This document shows, one piece after another, positions 1 through 8,440 of a stretch of 64,000 nt of DNA (its first letter is position 1; every line of letters begins with the position of its first letter). Below the pieces are notes generated by a model. It was given only the letters and a program-made list of their open reading frames with translations. It did not search any database and was not told where the DNA came from. Origin of the DNA: Bacteroidales bacterium (GTDB taxonomy: Bacteria; Planctomycetota; Planctomycetia; Gemmatales; Gemmataceae); NCBI GenBank assembly GCA_026931725.1, contig JAIXLE010000147.1:1-64000 (forward strand), given 5' to 3'. The translations under genes and the position numbers were made by a program.

Positions 1-963
1 CGCGGGGACCGGGCCAGCAGAAACGGGGACCACCGCGGGACGGAGAATCTGCCCTTCGTGGACCACGCCCAGCACCTTGACCCGTACCGGCATCCCTTGG
101 GGAATATCCTGGCGATACACCGGAATGGACTCCACCTCGTCCGGGTCCAATGTCCCCACGGCCGGAGGATCGGAGAAGGACCAATTCTCGGGAAGAAAGC
201 GGACACCGACACCACTTCCCCAACCGCGCAAGAGGACCAACGCTCGATCCAACCAAGCGAGACGAACCGGGTCCGGGCACGCCAAGCCGATGAGGCGATC
301 CGCTGCCGTGAGGGCCGTTTGCGCAACATCTCCGCGTCCGAGCAGTGCCTCGAATAACGCATCCTGCAACTGAGCGAGCGATTGCGCAAACGGTTCACTC
401 GCCCATTGCGCCAACGATTCCACACGCAGTGGGGCGGCAGGCGGCCAGTCGGTCGGGGCGGTTTCCAACACAGAGCGGATGGACGCTTCCAGAGTTTGCA
501 ACCGTTCGAGTCGCTTCGACATCCCGGAGGGCAGCGGAACGGCCAGACGGGTGAATGCGGCCCGGCAATCGGCGATGAGTTTCCGCACTTCCGATGTCAC
601 CACAAGGTGCGGGTCCACGTTCCCACTCAGCCAGCGAGTCTTCGGCGGGGGGAGGTCTTGCAGTTCCTGTTCAAACTGAATCAGTCGATCGCGGAGTTTT
701 TCTCGTTCCGCCGTTGTCGGATGCTGACGGATCGTCAATCGACTGTATGTGAAACTCAACCCGGCCACCAGAGCCGGAATCACCAACCGGGGGTTGCCCT
801 GGGTGGCCGCCTCCGTAACGGGGTTCAGCACGTCCTGGCGGAACCGCGTGGCTTCCCCTTTTTCCAAGGCATCGCCGAGTACGTCCAGAATCGAGCCGTA
901 TTCGCGCAGATGCTCGATCAGGGTGGCGAGTCGATTCGTGGCGTGTTCTGGTGCATCGTTCAT
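1..963 (-). CDS. Helical protein with C-terminal GrpE-like domain (partial, 3' end outside window)
   Basis: The frame is open from the ATG at 963 to the window edge (321 residues), so the C-terminus is not seen. Residues 1-245 look mostly helical, without a recognised domain. Residues about 251-315 follow the pattern of the GrpE beta-domain: an FLPENWSFSDP stretch, then D286/P288/G290 (DIPQG), then ILRPAVVPVS at 306-315, where GrpE proteins typically end in a GY..nnRvLRPA.V.VS motif. GrpE is the nucleotide exchange factor of Hsp70. The gene starts 8 bases after the stop of an Hsp70-like ATPase, so a dedicated exchange factor for that ATPase is a reasonable inference. It is the last visible gene of a minus-strand operon. 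The GrpE resemblance is by eye and could be coincidental; the long helical N-terminus is not like classical GrpE. Confidence 0.6.
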   Translation of the reverse strand, partial: MNDAPEHATNRLATLIEHLREYGSILDVLGDALEKGEATRFRQDVLNPVTEAATQGNPRLVIPALVAGLSFTYSRLTIRQHPTTAEREKLRDRLIQFEQELQDLPPPKTRWLSGNVDPHLVVTSEVRKLIADCRAAFTRLAVPLPSGMSKRLERLQTLEASIRSVLETAPTDWPPAAPLRVESLAQWASEPFAQSLAQLQDALFEALLGRGDVAQTALTAADRLIGLACPDPVRLAWLDRALVLLRGWGSGVGVRFLPENWSFSDPPAVGTLDPDEVESIPVYRQDIPQGMPVRVKVLGVVHEGQILRPAVVPVSAGPVPA

Positions 964-971
964 GGGTCGGA

Positions 972-3647
972 TCAAACATCTCCCCGTTCCGGCGGTGTCA
1001 GGTAGGTCATTCCTTCGGTCAGATCACGGGGAGTGCCCGGCATTCCGGTGGCCGAGTCGCTCACGCGGAATTCATGGGTGCCCACATCGTAGGAAACTTC
1101 CAAAGCCCCCGGCGGTTGATCGAAGTCAAACGCCAGGAACTGACTGTACGCTTCGTCTCCGGGGAACCGGCGTTCGAGGAAGAACGAGCGTTTTTCGTTT
1201 CCGTCTCCGTGCCCCATGACGTGAACCGGCACCGGCTTAGGCCGCAAATCGACGTACCGATCCTGTTCGCGGTACAGGTTGATGTGCTGACCCTGGCTCA
1301 GATCGTAGAAACCGACATCAAACGGCAAGCAGGCGCTCAGGTCCGTGGCGGTTTCGATGACCACCTGCAACCCAGGCGTGCGCGTGGTCATGAGGAAGAT
1401 CGCCGCACCTTTGGCCACCGCGAATTTGAGATTATCTTCATCGAGTGTGAGACGTTCCTTGACGTTGTCGATTTCCAGCTTGGCGATCAGTTGCTCACGC
1501 ACCAGTGGATAGCGGGCGGCGTTCCCCGAGATCACAACCCAATCAACTTCTTCCTCGGGTTGACCGTGTTCAGCGGGACGACGGCGGAGGACTTCATCTA
1601 TGAGGCCGTTGCATTTCTGGATGCTACGGGTGATGAGTCCCTCCCGCGCGCTGCCGAATCCGGCCGAGGGATTGGGACCATCCAGGAGGGCATCGACTTC
1701 CCAGCGATGCAGGGTCAGATTGTGGAGCTGGGCTTGCAGAGCCGCGACCTGGACATCAGGAATCCCCTTGAACAGAGGATCAAACAGGGTATCGCGGTTC
1801 TTGACGATTCCTTCCGAGAATTTCGCGCTTCCGCCATCTTTCCCCCCACCTTGTGCGAGTTCGCGTTTGAGGGTTTCCGCGAATCGGAACAATTCGATGG
1901 CACAGCGTTGCCGCATCCGCGAATCGGGATCAACCGAACCAGGGGTGAACCGGGTGGGGACGAACAGATCGTTCGGGTCCAAGTCGGCGAGTTTGCGGAG
2001 CCACTGCTCAATTGCGGCACGGGCGGCCGCGGGATCGGGGTTGCGCGTGGGAGCCGCGGGCGGCGTTTTCCCGCGAGCCCGCAGCAATTCCATCAAGAGT
2101 TTGCCCTTGAGTAGGCGAGCCACGATGCGGGTCATGTCATCGCCGCCAAACCCACGCATCCCCGTTCGACCCAAAACACCCACGCGAAGGTGCCGGTTAT
2201 GGTCAGACGTTGCCCGGACCAGGGCAATGTCGGTCGTGCCGCCGCCGAGATCGTAGAGCAGCAGATTCAACCCTTGTGGGTGCAGATAGCGGAACCGTTG
2301 CAGGCCGCCGGGGCTCTCAAAAACGCGACGAAACAGGAAGAAGAACGCAGCCGCCGTGGCTTCATCGAGCCGCATCCGAATCGCGCCAGGGGCGGCATCG
2401 TCCGAACCGCCGAGTTGCAACCGGGCCTGCGTGGCGCTGACCAGTTCCGCCAGGGCCATATCATCAGGAGGTGTGGTGATACCGCTACGCTGGGGCTGAT
2501 TGTTCATCCGCAGCCAACCCCGTTCGACGGCTTGGCACAGCCGGTCGATTTCACGGGGGGTGAAAGTCGTCGGGTAGGTGACGACGAGTTCCCCCGGCCA
2601 CGAGCGTGAAGCGGTGCGGAACTTTTCCAGCATCCGGCACGCGAGCAGTTCCGCGGGCACGCGGTTTTGCAGCAGGATGCGTTCGTCGTTTTCCGGGGAG
2701 TCGTCCCCTCGGACAAGCCGGGCGGTGATCTCTCGGAAATTATCCGATTCGGTGCCAGATACCAGACGTTTCGGCCCGAGGATCAGACCAGGAGAGAAAC
2801 TCGAATGGACATCCCCCGTGCGGCCCGCGTAGAACTCGATGGCACGCGGATCATCGTCGTTCAGTTCCAGTGACGGAAATCGGCGGATGCCTTTGGGAGA
2901 AGGCAGTTGACTGACCACGCGGTCGATCCGCACATTCGACACCAACGGGCTGGCATCGGAACGGAGGGTCGGTCGGGGGGTGTCCGCGTCGAGCAGGCGG
3001 AGCGACTCGGTGCGGTAAATGGCATCACGCCGGGAGAGGCACACCATCGCGGTGGCGGTGTTCCCCAGGTCGAGTGCAGCCACGCCGTAAAAGGCCGGGA
3101 CGGGACAAGCTGGCTCCAACTGAATTTCCAGCTCGCCGGATTGCGTGAATACGGCCCCCAGGGATTTCGTGTCGAACAACAGCACTTTGACCGGGAAAAG
3201 GATTTGTCGAGGTTGGTGTGTTTCGGTGATTCCCTTGGCGAGTCCCTGTTCCCGAGCCAGGGCGCGGAAGCGATCGTGGTTGGAATCCACGAACACGCTG
3301 AAGTTCACGGCAGTCGAGGCGGTCAGGCTGGCGACGCGGAACTCCATCGCGGCGAGCAAACCCGCGGGGGCGACCCGGTTCGTGTCCATACCATGCACAC
3401 GGCAAATGGTTTCCACCCCTTCTCGGGTCGATAGAAACTGAGCGCGGGGTTGCCCGACCGGGCCGGGGAAGTCACCTTCCAACCGGAACCAGTTTTCCAG
3501 TTTGGGCCAGTACAGCAGGACACCGTAACTCGTCACGCGGTCGAACGGGCGTTGCGGCCGCAGTGCGGTTCCGGCCGAACAATCGGAACGGACCATCCCG
3601 ATATTCGTAAAAACGTCGTCGATCTTTACCGTCAAATAAGTGGGCAT
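972..3647 (-). CDS. Hsp70/actin-fold ATPase, SrfB-like
   Basis: An 891-residue protein with the landmarks of the actin/Hsp70 ATPase fold: phosphate-1 motif ALDLGNTATA at 191-200, VVTYPTTFT at 355-363, phosphate-2 motif YDLGGGTTDIAL at 465-476, and an adenosine-type motif VVISGNAARYP near 704-714. About 190 residues precede the first motif, and the C-terminal ~150 residues are rich in predicted beta structure, in the place of an Hsp70 substrate domain. Size and architecture resemble the SrfB 'virulence factor' family rather than DnaK; no DnaK-type C-terminal tail is present. It lies 12 bases after the GTPase gene and 8 bases before the GrpE-like gene, so it is probably translated with both. 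The ATPase fold is well supported; the SrfB assignment and any cellular role are inference. Confidence 0.75.
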   Translation of the reverse strand: MPTYLTVKIDDVFTNIGMVRSDCSAGTALRPQRPFDRVTSYGVLLYWPKLENWFRLEGDFPGPVGQPRAQFLSTREGVETICRVHGMDTNRVAPAGLLAAMEFRVASLTASTAVNFSVFVDSNHDRFRALAREQGLAKGITETHQPRQILFPVKVLLFDTKSLGAVFTQSGELEIQLEPACPVPAFYGVAALDLGNTATAMVCLSRRDAIYRTESLRLLDADTPRPTLRSDASPLVSNVRIDRVVSQLPSPKGIRRFPSLELNDDDPRAIEFYAGRTGDVHSSFSPGLILGPKRLVSGTESDNFREITARLVRGDDSPENDERILLQNRVPAELLACRMLEKFRTASRSWPGELVVTYPTTFTPREIDRLCQAVERGWLRMNNQPQRSGITTPPDDMALAELVSATQARLQLGGSDDAAPGAIRMRLDEATAAAFFFLFRRVFESPGGLQRFRYLHPQGLNLLLYDLGGGTTDIALVRATSDHNRHLRVGVLGRTGMRGFGGDDMTRIVARLLKGKLLMELLRARGKTPPAAPTRNPDPAAARAAIEQWLRKLADLDPNDLFVPTRFTPGSVDPDSRMRQRCAIELFRFAETLKRELAQGGGKDGGSAKFSEGIVKNRDTLFDPLFKGIPDVQVAALQAQLHNLTLHRWEVDALLDGPNPSAGFGSAREGLITRSIQKCNGLIDEVLRRRPAEHGQPEEEVDWVVISGNAARYPLVREQLIAKLEIDNVKERLTLDEDNLKFAVAKGAAIFLMTTRTPGLQVVIETATDLSACLPFDVGFYDLSQGQHINLYREQDRYVDLRPKPVPVHVMGHGDGNEKRSFFLERRFPGDEAYSQFLAFDFDQPPGALEVSYDVGTHEFRVSDSATGMPGTPRDLTEGMTYLTPPERGDV

Positions 3648-3659
3648 ATCTCACACGAA

Positions 3660-5648
3660 TCAGGCCATGTTTTCGGGCAGCAACAATGTTTCCAGATGGC
3701 CTTCGATCTCCCCCAACCGATGACGCAGTTGGGACCGCAGGCCATGAATGGTCTGAGCGACGACGGTACGCACTTTTTCCGTCATCAGTTCGAGATAATC
3801 ATTCCCCGTGAAGGAGTGCCCGTTGGCGAAAGGGTTATGGTCTCGGAAGGTGGGCACCCGAATTTGCCAGGATTGCGGGTCGACCCGATCGGCGCGGCGG
3901 AAATCATCCCAGGCTTCGAGAACACTGGCATACGTTCCGATGGGGACATTATCGACACCGGACAGTTGATCCGCTAATTCTTGATAGACTAAATCGACCG
4001 TGCGGGTGGAGAGCAATTGCGTCAGCATCTCATCGAGCGTCAGGGCATCGACGGCAAATCGTTTCGAGAGCGTGGCCGCGTTCATCCCACGGATCGTCGC
4101 GGCGTGGCGTTCGTCCGGGCAGAGTTGTTCGGCCAGTGCGGTTCGTAAATCCGCGCGAATCTGAACCAGAGCTGCAAAATCTTCCGGTTGTCGGATGAGG
4201 CCATCACGCAGGCGGAGAATCGCATTCTGGCACAAGACCGCGTTTCGCCGGGTGGTTGGAGCCACGGTTGCCGTGACGGATTTCACCAGGTGGGCAACAT
4301 CCTGACGCAGTGAAGCCAGTTCTCGCCGGGCCGCGTTGCGAATTTGGGTCGCCACGGAGGCCGCGATTTCGTGCGTGACCAACTTCCGAAGATGCCGTAC
4401 ACCGCCATCATGGAGCAGTTCTGCCCAGGCGTGTTTCAGGCTATCGGGCAGTGTATCCGGGAACGGTTGCGTTCCAAGTCGCATGTAGCGGGCCGCATCG
4501 GCTTCCGAAAGCGCGCCGTTGGTGTGTTGAGCGTATTCAAAGAGGGTGTTGCTGGTAAAACAGATATGGGAAGGATCAATCTGGCTATCGCCGACGAATT
4601 CGATCAGTGCCTCAAAAATGGACGATTGCCCCGGTGCGGGCCGGTAGTTGGGTTCCGAGAGGGAATCGCAGCGGTTGGCCACCAGCCAGACCCGACCCGA
4701 AAGATCGTTTCCGCAGTACGCGGAGAGTAGCCGCACGAGATCCTTGACTTCGGCCGTATCGAGGCTCGTAGCGACGTTGATGAAGATCAGAGCACCATCG
4801 AGTTCCGAACGCACGAAGTCCCGCGTGACGATTGTATCAACGGAACGACTCACGCCGACACCCGGCAAATCGCAGAGTTCCAATTGCGGAGGCAGATGTT
4901 CGCTGGGGATCGTGAGCTGGACTTCTTGCAGCAGCAACCCCGCGAGATGGGCCGTGCCGCCTTGATAATTGTGATTGATATATTCGGAGCGTTGGTCAAA
5001 CGGAATCTCTTTCGTCTGAGGCTTACCCTCAAGAACCAGCGCACGGTGGTTCTGGTACGCCGCGATGAAGGCTTTGAGATAGTCGATGTCTTCGGGGCGT
5101 ACCGCACGCTGACCGTCGCCGATCCCGGCCACGGTCGGTTGCAAGGCGTGGACGATACGGATGAGTTCTTCTGTGGGGATATTGCTATCGCTGATGGCGA
5201 CTTCATTGCACAGTTGGCGGAGGCGTTCGCGGTATTGCTGGGTGGACATGTAGGCCAGCGTGCAGCGGCGATCCGCTCCGCGGCGGAGTCGGCTCGGAAG
5301 GGCCGTTGTGGCGCGACCACCACCCGATACCGCGATCGTATCCTGGAGGACGCGGTTGAAGATCGTGGACTTCCCCGCCTGGGAGGTGCCGAGGAAACCC
5401 ACACAGTAGCTGGGGCGTTGGAGAAGGTTACGCACCCGGACATACCGGGCGAGCAATTTTTTACCTTCTTCACGTTCCAGGGCGGCACGACCCCGTCCAT
5501 GCGCCAGTTCGGCGAGTTGGCGGGCGCATTCGTTGAGTGCGCCCACGAGTTCCTGTGCGGTTTCCGCGGCACCTTCGGAGAGCAGCGGGCAATCCCGCGT
5601 GGGGTCGAGTGCGTCGAACGCGGGCAGTGCTTGAGCCGTGGTACTCAC
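3660..5648 (-). CDS. Dynamin-like/SrfC-like large GTPase
   Basis: A 662-residue P-loop GTPase. G1 is GTSQAGKS at 87-94, a G2-like GRATTALPS lies at 111-119, G3 is DLPG at 260-263 followed by GVGVSRSVDTIVTRDFV, and G4 is NRCD at 325-328 (N/TKxD variant). The long spacing between G1 and G3 and the helical C-terminal half (about 390-660) are typical of dynamin-like or SrfC-type proteins, which usually self-assemble or act at membranes. No transmembrane segment is evident. The start is a GTG at 5648 that abuts the TAA of the preceding gene (5651-5649), which indicates translational coupling. In Salmonella, srfB and srfC are neighbours; the same pairing here supports the assignment but does not prove function. 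Confidence 0.75.
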   Translation of the reverse strand: MSTTAQALPAFDALDPTRDCPLLSEGAAETAQELVGALNECARQLAELAHGRGRAALEREEGKKLLARYVRVRNLLQRPSYCVGFLGTSQAGKSTIFNRVLQDTIAVSGGGRATTALPSRLRRGADRRCTLAYMSTQQYRERLRQLCNEVAISDSNIPTEELIRIVHALQPTVAGIGDGQRAVRPEDIDYLKAFIAAYQNHRALVLEGKPQTKEIPFDQRSEYINHNYQGGTAHLAGLLLQEVQLTIPSEHLPPQLELCDLPGVGVSRSVDTIVTRDFVRSELDGALIFINVATSLDTAEVKDLVRLLSAYCGNDLSGRVWLVANRCDSLSEPNYRPAPGQSSIFEALIEFVGDSQIDPSHICFTSNTLFEYAQHTNGALSEADAARYMRLGTQPFPDTLPDSLKHAWAELLHDGGVRHLRKLVTHEIAASVATQIRNAARRELASLRQDVAHLVKSVTATVAPTTRRNAVLCQNAILRLRDGLIRQPEDFAALVQIRADLRTALAEQLCPDERHAATIRGMNAATLSKRFAVDALTLDEMLTQLLSTRTVDLVYQELADQLSGVDNVPIGTYASVLEAWDDFRRADRVDPQSWQIRVPTFRDHNPFANGHSFTGNDYLELMTEKVRTVVAQTIHGLRSQLRHRLGEIEGHLETLLLPENMA

Positions 5649-6944
5649 TTACGGGTTCCCCTTCGGCGGTTCTGCGGACCAGACCAGGATACGGGAGCCG
5701 ACCGCGCTCACGTCCTTCCGTTCCGAATTCTTGACTTGAATGACTTCTCGGATCGGCTGCCCGTCGGGGCCGGGTTTCTCGAATTCCCAGGCGGTCACAC
5801 GCCAGATAGATGGGTACTTCTCGATGAGCCCCTTCACATTATCGAGCGTGATTTCGCGGGAGAAGCGGCCCGGCCGGCCCGGATCGGGTGTGAGTTCGAG
5901 CCATTTCGCTGGGGAATCCGGGGTGAGCGTGTAAGGGGCATCTCCCGCGATGGCGCTTTTCCGAATCTCTTGCGGCAAGCTCGTGGTGGCAGCCCCGGCA
6001 TGTTGCTGGATCGCGGCATCCTGCTCTTTTTCGGTGAGCGGGAACAGCATCCAGACTCGGCGCGGGTTGCGGTTCGGCAACCCCGGTGCCCGCAGGGTCA
6101 GTTTATTCCCTTTAATGTAATCTTCATCCGGCGTGACCCCTTCGCCGGTCAGGTCCGCGAACAGGAAGACTTGATCGCCGCCGAGCCGTGTGATCGTCAG
6201 GGGGTTCGCTTCATTACTCTGACCACGCTCGATCGCTTGCATCAGGGCTTCGTGGTCAGCGCGTTCGTTGAGGCGGTTGCGGTAGTTGCGGAGTGTCACC
6301 ACATAGAATTTATCCGCATCGGGCCAGGTGCCTTTGAGTTCTTTGCCACGAATCAGCATCCGGGTCTTTTCATCTCGTTCATCGACGATGGCGGTGAAGT
6401 CGAGCGGGGTACGCTCGGAATCGGGCCGGAAGGAGTAGCGACCGGGTTCGATCAGGGCGAGTTCTCCTTCACCGGGTGGCTTGGGTAGATATTCTTCGGT
6501 GGCTTGTCCGCCGGATTGCGCCGGTTTGTCGTAGCGGACTTGCAATTTTGTGAGTGTCTGTTTCGGGCTCGGCAAACGGATTTCCTGGACGTTGACATCA
6601 CGGGATGGCAACGGTCGGACAGACACGGTCGGATCCTCCGTGCTGTTGACCACTTCCACCTTGCGGGGGTTCCCGATCAGTTCCGCGAACTGCTCGAAGA
6701 ACAACGGCGACACGGGTTTGACTTGCGGGGCACCGTCGATCTGGGTGCCCGACGCGGTCAACCCGGCGGAAACCGTATCCGTGACACGCTTTTCCGGCAC
6801 GGAGGACTTGGTACGCACAACCATGTACACCGTGGTACCGGAGCTCGTTGGCAGTTTGGGTTCCTGGGCACCGGCGGTGAGCGTCAGGATGGATAACGCG
6901 GCCAACCCAGCAACTCGGCTTGCCGATCGTATTGCTCCAACCAT
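5649..6944 (-). CDS. Exported protein of unknown function in the GTPase/Hsp70-like operon
   Basis: A 431-residue protein with a clear N-terminal signal peptide (positive MVGAIRSASR, hydrophobic VAGLAALSILTLTAGA, then AQEP) and no later membrane span, so it is probably periplasmic. The rest is charged, with predicted beta-rich parts, and I recognise no family. The start at 6944 is supported by CAGGAG five bases upstream, even though this puts the first 61 bases inside the end of the pseudokinase-like gene. The stop directly abuts the GTG of the GTPase gene. The arrangement suggests an envelope-side partner of the operon; that is inference. Confidence 0.6.
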   Translation of the reverse strand: MVGAIRSASRVAGLAALSILTLTAGAQEPKLPTSSGTTVYMVVRTKSSVPEKRVTDTVSAGLTASGTQIDGAPQVKPVSPLFFEQFAELIGNPRKVEVVNSTEDPTVSVRPLPSRDVNVQEIRLPSPKQTLTKLQVRYDKPAQSGGQATEEYLPKPPGEGELALIEPGRYSFRPDSERTPLDFTAIVDERDEKTRMLIRGKELKGTWPDADKFYVVTLRNYRNRLNERADHEALMQAIERGQSNEANPLTITRLGGDQVFLFADLTGEGVTPDEDYIKGNKLTLRAPGLPNRNPRRVWMLFPLTEKEQDAAIQQHAGAATTSLPQEIRKSAIAGDAPYTLTPDSPAKWLELTPDPGRPGRFSREITLDNVKGLIEKYPSIWRVTAWEFEKPGPDGQPIREVIQVKNSERKDVSAVGSRILVWSAEPPKGNP

Positions 6945-8377
6945 TGTTGCTCCTGGTCACGCAGTTTAGGGTCTGTGGGAGGATGATCCCGATTCAGTTG
7001 AAAATACGCATCGATCAGTTCGCGGAGTTTGGCTCCGGCTTCGGCACGGCGGGCAGGGTCGGTATCGGTGGCGTGGACCTCGCATTTGTCGATCCAGTCC
7101 GAAAACAGTTTGACCCGCATTTCCCCGGCTCGGGCGATAGACTCAGGATCACGCGCGGACGCGGCGAGGTCACGGAATTTCGCAATCCGCTCGGCCACAT
7201 TCTCGGATGGAATGCTGGCGTAATCCGTTACTTTTGGTGAAGCGGGTGTGGGTGCCGGGTCGGTGGTGGTGGTCGCAGGTGGAGTCGAGGTGGAAGCCTG
7301 TTCCGTACCGGGTGTCGCGGGTGCAGGAGTCGGCGCGGTTCCGAACAGCCCATACCCGGCAGCCGCGGCAAGCACCCCCAATACCGCCACGATTCCGCCA
7401 ATGGTGGCCGCCCGAGAGCTTTTCGGTTTCGGGGAGGATTCATCACGGATGAGTTCAATCGGTGCCGGTGCCGCGAGAAACAGGCCGCTCGGCGGATGCG
7501 CACGCAGTTGCCGGAGTGCTGCGCTGGCAGTGGTAACACGGCCATCGAGCATCTCTTGCAACACAGACCAGAATTCCGCAGAGGAATCACGCGATGGAAG
7601 CGTGGGACTGGGCGTGCCGGTGAGCGCCCAAGCGATGACACGGCTCAGTGTGCCGAGATCGCTTTCCAAAGATGGTTGGAACAATCCGCCGGTCGCCTGA
7701 GCGAACTGTTGTTCCGCTGGCGGGCGGACCCAAGCGACTCGGCTCGGGTTCCTGACTTCGGACGGTTCGAGCCAATCGGGGCGACCAGGGCTGGCATCCC
7801 AGGGTGGATCGCCAAAATCGCCGATCCAGGTGAACCCGAGATCCACCAGTGTGGCCGTGGTTTTGTTCGCCTCCGTGCTGAGGATGACATTGGCAGGCGT
7901 GAGCAGGCCGACTCCCCAATCCTGAGATTGCAGGTCATGCACGGTGACGGCGAGGGCAAATACGGCCTCATCGAGCGCGGTGAGCGTGGGGTGGCCGAGC
8001 GGGAGCGGCCCTTGCTGCTGCCTGGCCTGTCGGGCGGCAGCGGCGAGGTCGGCCAGTGAACGAGCCGTGGTCGGATCCCCTGGCCAGACCATCTCGAACC
8101 GTCCGGGTTCCGCGGTGATTTCGGACCAAGCCATTCCGCTCGGCGGACGGTGGTAGCGAATATCATTGGGAAGGAGTCGAACGATTCCCGTGGCACCGGG
8201 TACGATCGTCAACGGTTCGACGCGGTTGGAAGTGCCAAGAATCCCCCAGGTCAATGCCACATTCGTGGGAGTCGCTGTGGGTTTGGGGTCCGATGAACCG
8301 GCGGAACCCGACGAACCGGAAGGGCTTGTCGGACGACGGCGGGCGCTATCGTCATCATCTGGATAGGCAGAGGTCAT
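6884..8377 (-). CDS. Membrane-anchored pseudokinase-like protein
   Basis: 497 residues. Ser/Pro/Gly-rich N-terminus (1-40); a region at about 40-295 that resembles the C-lobe of a Ser/Thr kinase; one transmembrane segment at about 323-346; a Thr/Pro/Ala-rich linker; and a helical C-terminal domain at about 390-497. The kinase resemblance rests on GLLTPANVIL (158-167, in the place of HRDLKPxNIL), VDLGF (178-182, place of DFG) and ESDLGTLSRVIAWALTG (238-254, place of SDvySLGvvLyELLTG). The HRD histidine/arginine/aspartate and a glycine-rich loop are not visible, so catalysis is doubtful. It is the first gene of the operon, and its end overlaps the next gene by 61 bases. The kinase-fold call is moderate; the single-span topology is firm. 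Confidence 0.6.
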   Translation of the reverse strand: MTSAYPDDDDSARRRPTSPSGSSGSAGSSDPKPTATPTNVALTWGILGTSNRVEPLTIVPGATGIVRLLPNDIRYHRPPSGMAWSEITAEPGRFEMVWPGDPTTARSLADLAAAARQARQQQGPLPLGHPTLTALDEAVFALAVTVHDLQSQDWGVGLLTPANVILSTEANKTTATLVDLGFTWIGDFGDPPWDASPGRPDWLEPSEVRNPSRVAWVRPPAEQQFAQATGGLFQPSLESDLGTLSRVIAWALTGTPSPTLPSRDSSAEFWSVLQEMLDGRVTTASAALRQLRAHPPSGLFLAAPAPIELIRDESSPKPKSSRAATIGGIVAVLGVLAAAAGYGLFGTAPTPAPATPGTEQASTSTPPATTTTDPAPTPASPKVTDYASIPSENVAERIAKFRDLAASARDPESIARAGEMRVKLFSDWIDKCEVHATDTDPARRAEAGAKLRELIDAYFQLNRDHPPTDPKLRDQEQQWLEQYDRQAELLGWPRYPS

Positions 8378-8440
8378 TGCGGCGAGCCCATCTCGGACAA
8401 GGGAACGTGGAGAGCATCATACAGTAGAAAACAGAATTCG

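Noticed and set aside
4884-6488. Long plus-strand open frame (534 codons) opposite the GTPase and exported-protein genes
   Set aside because: It is antisense to two well-supported coding regions, its translation is low-complexity and shows no motif, and it has no ribosome binding site.
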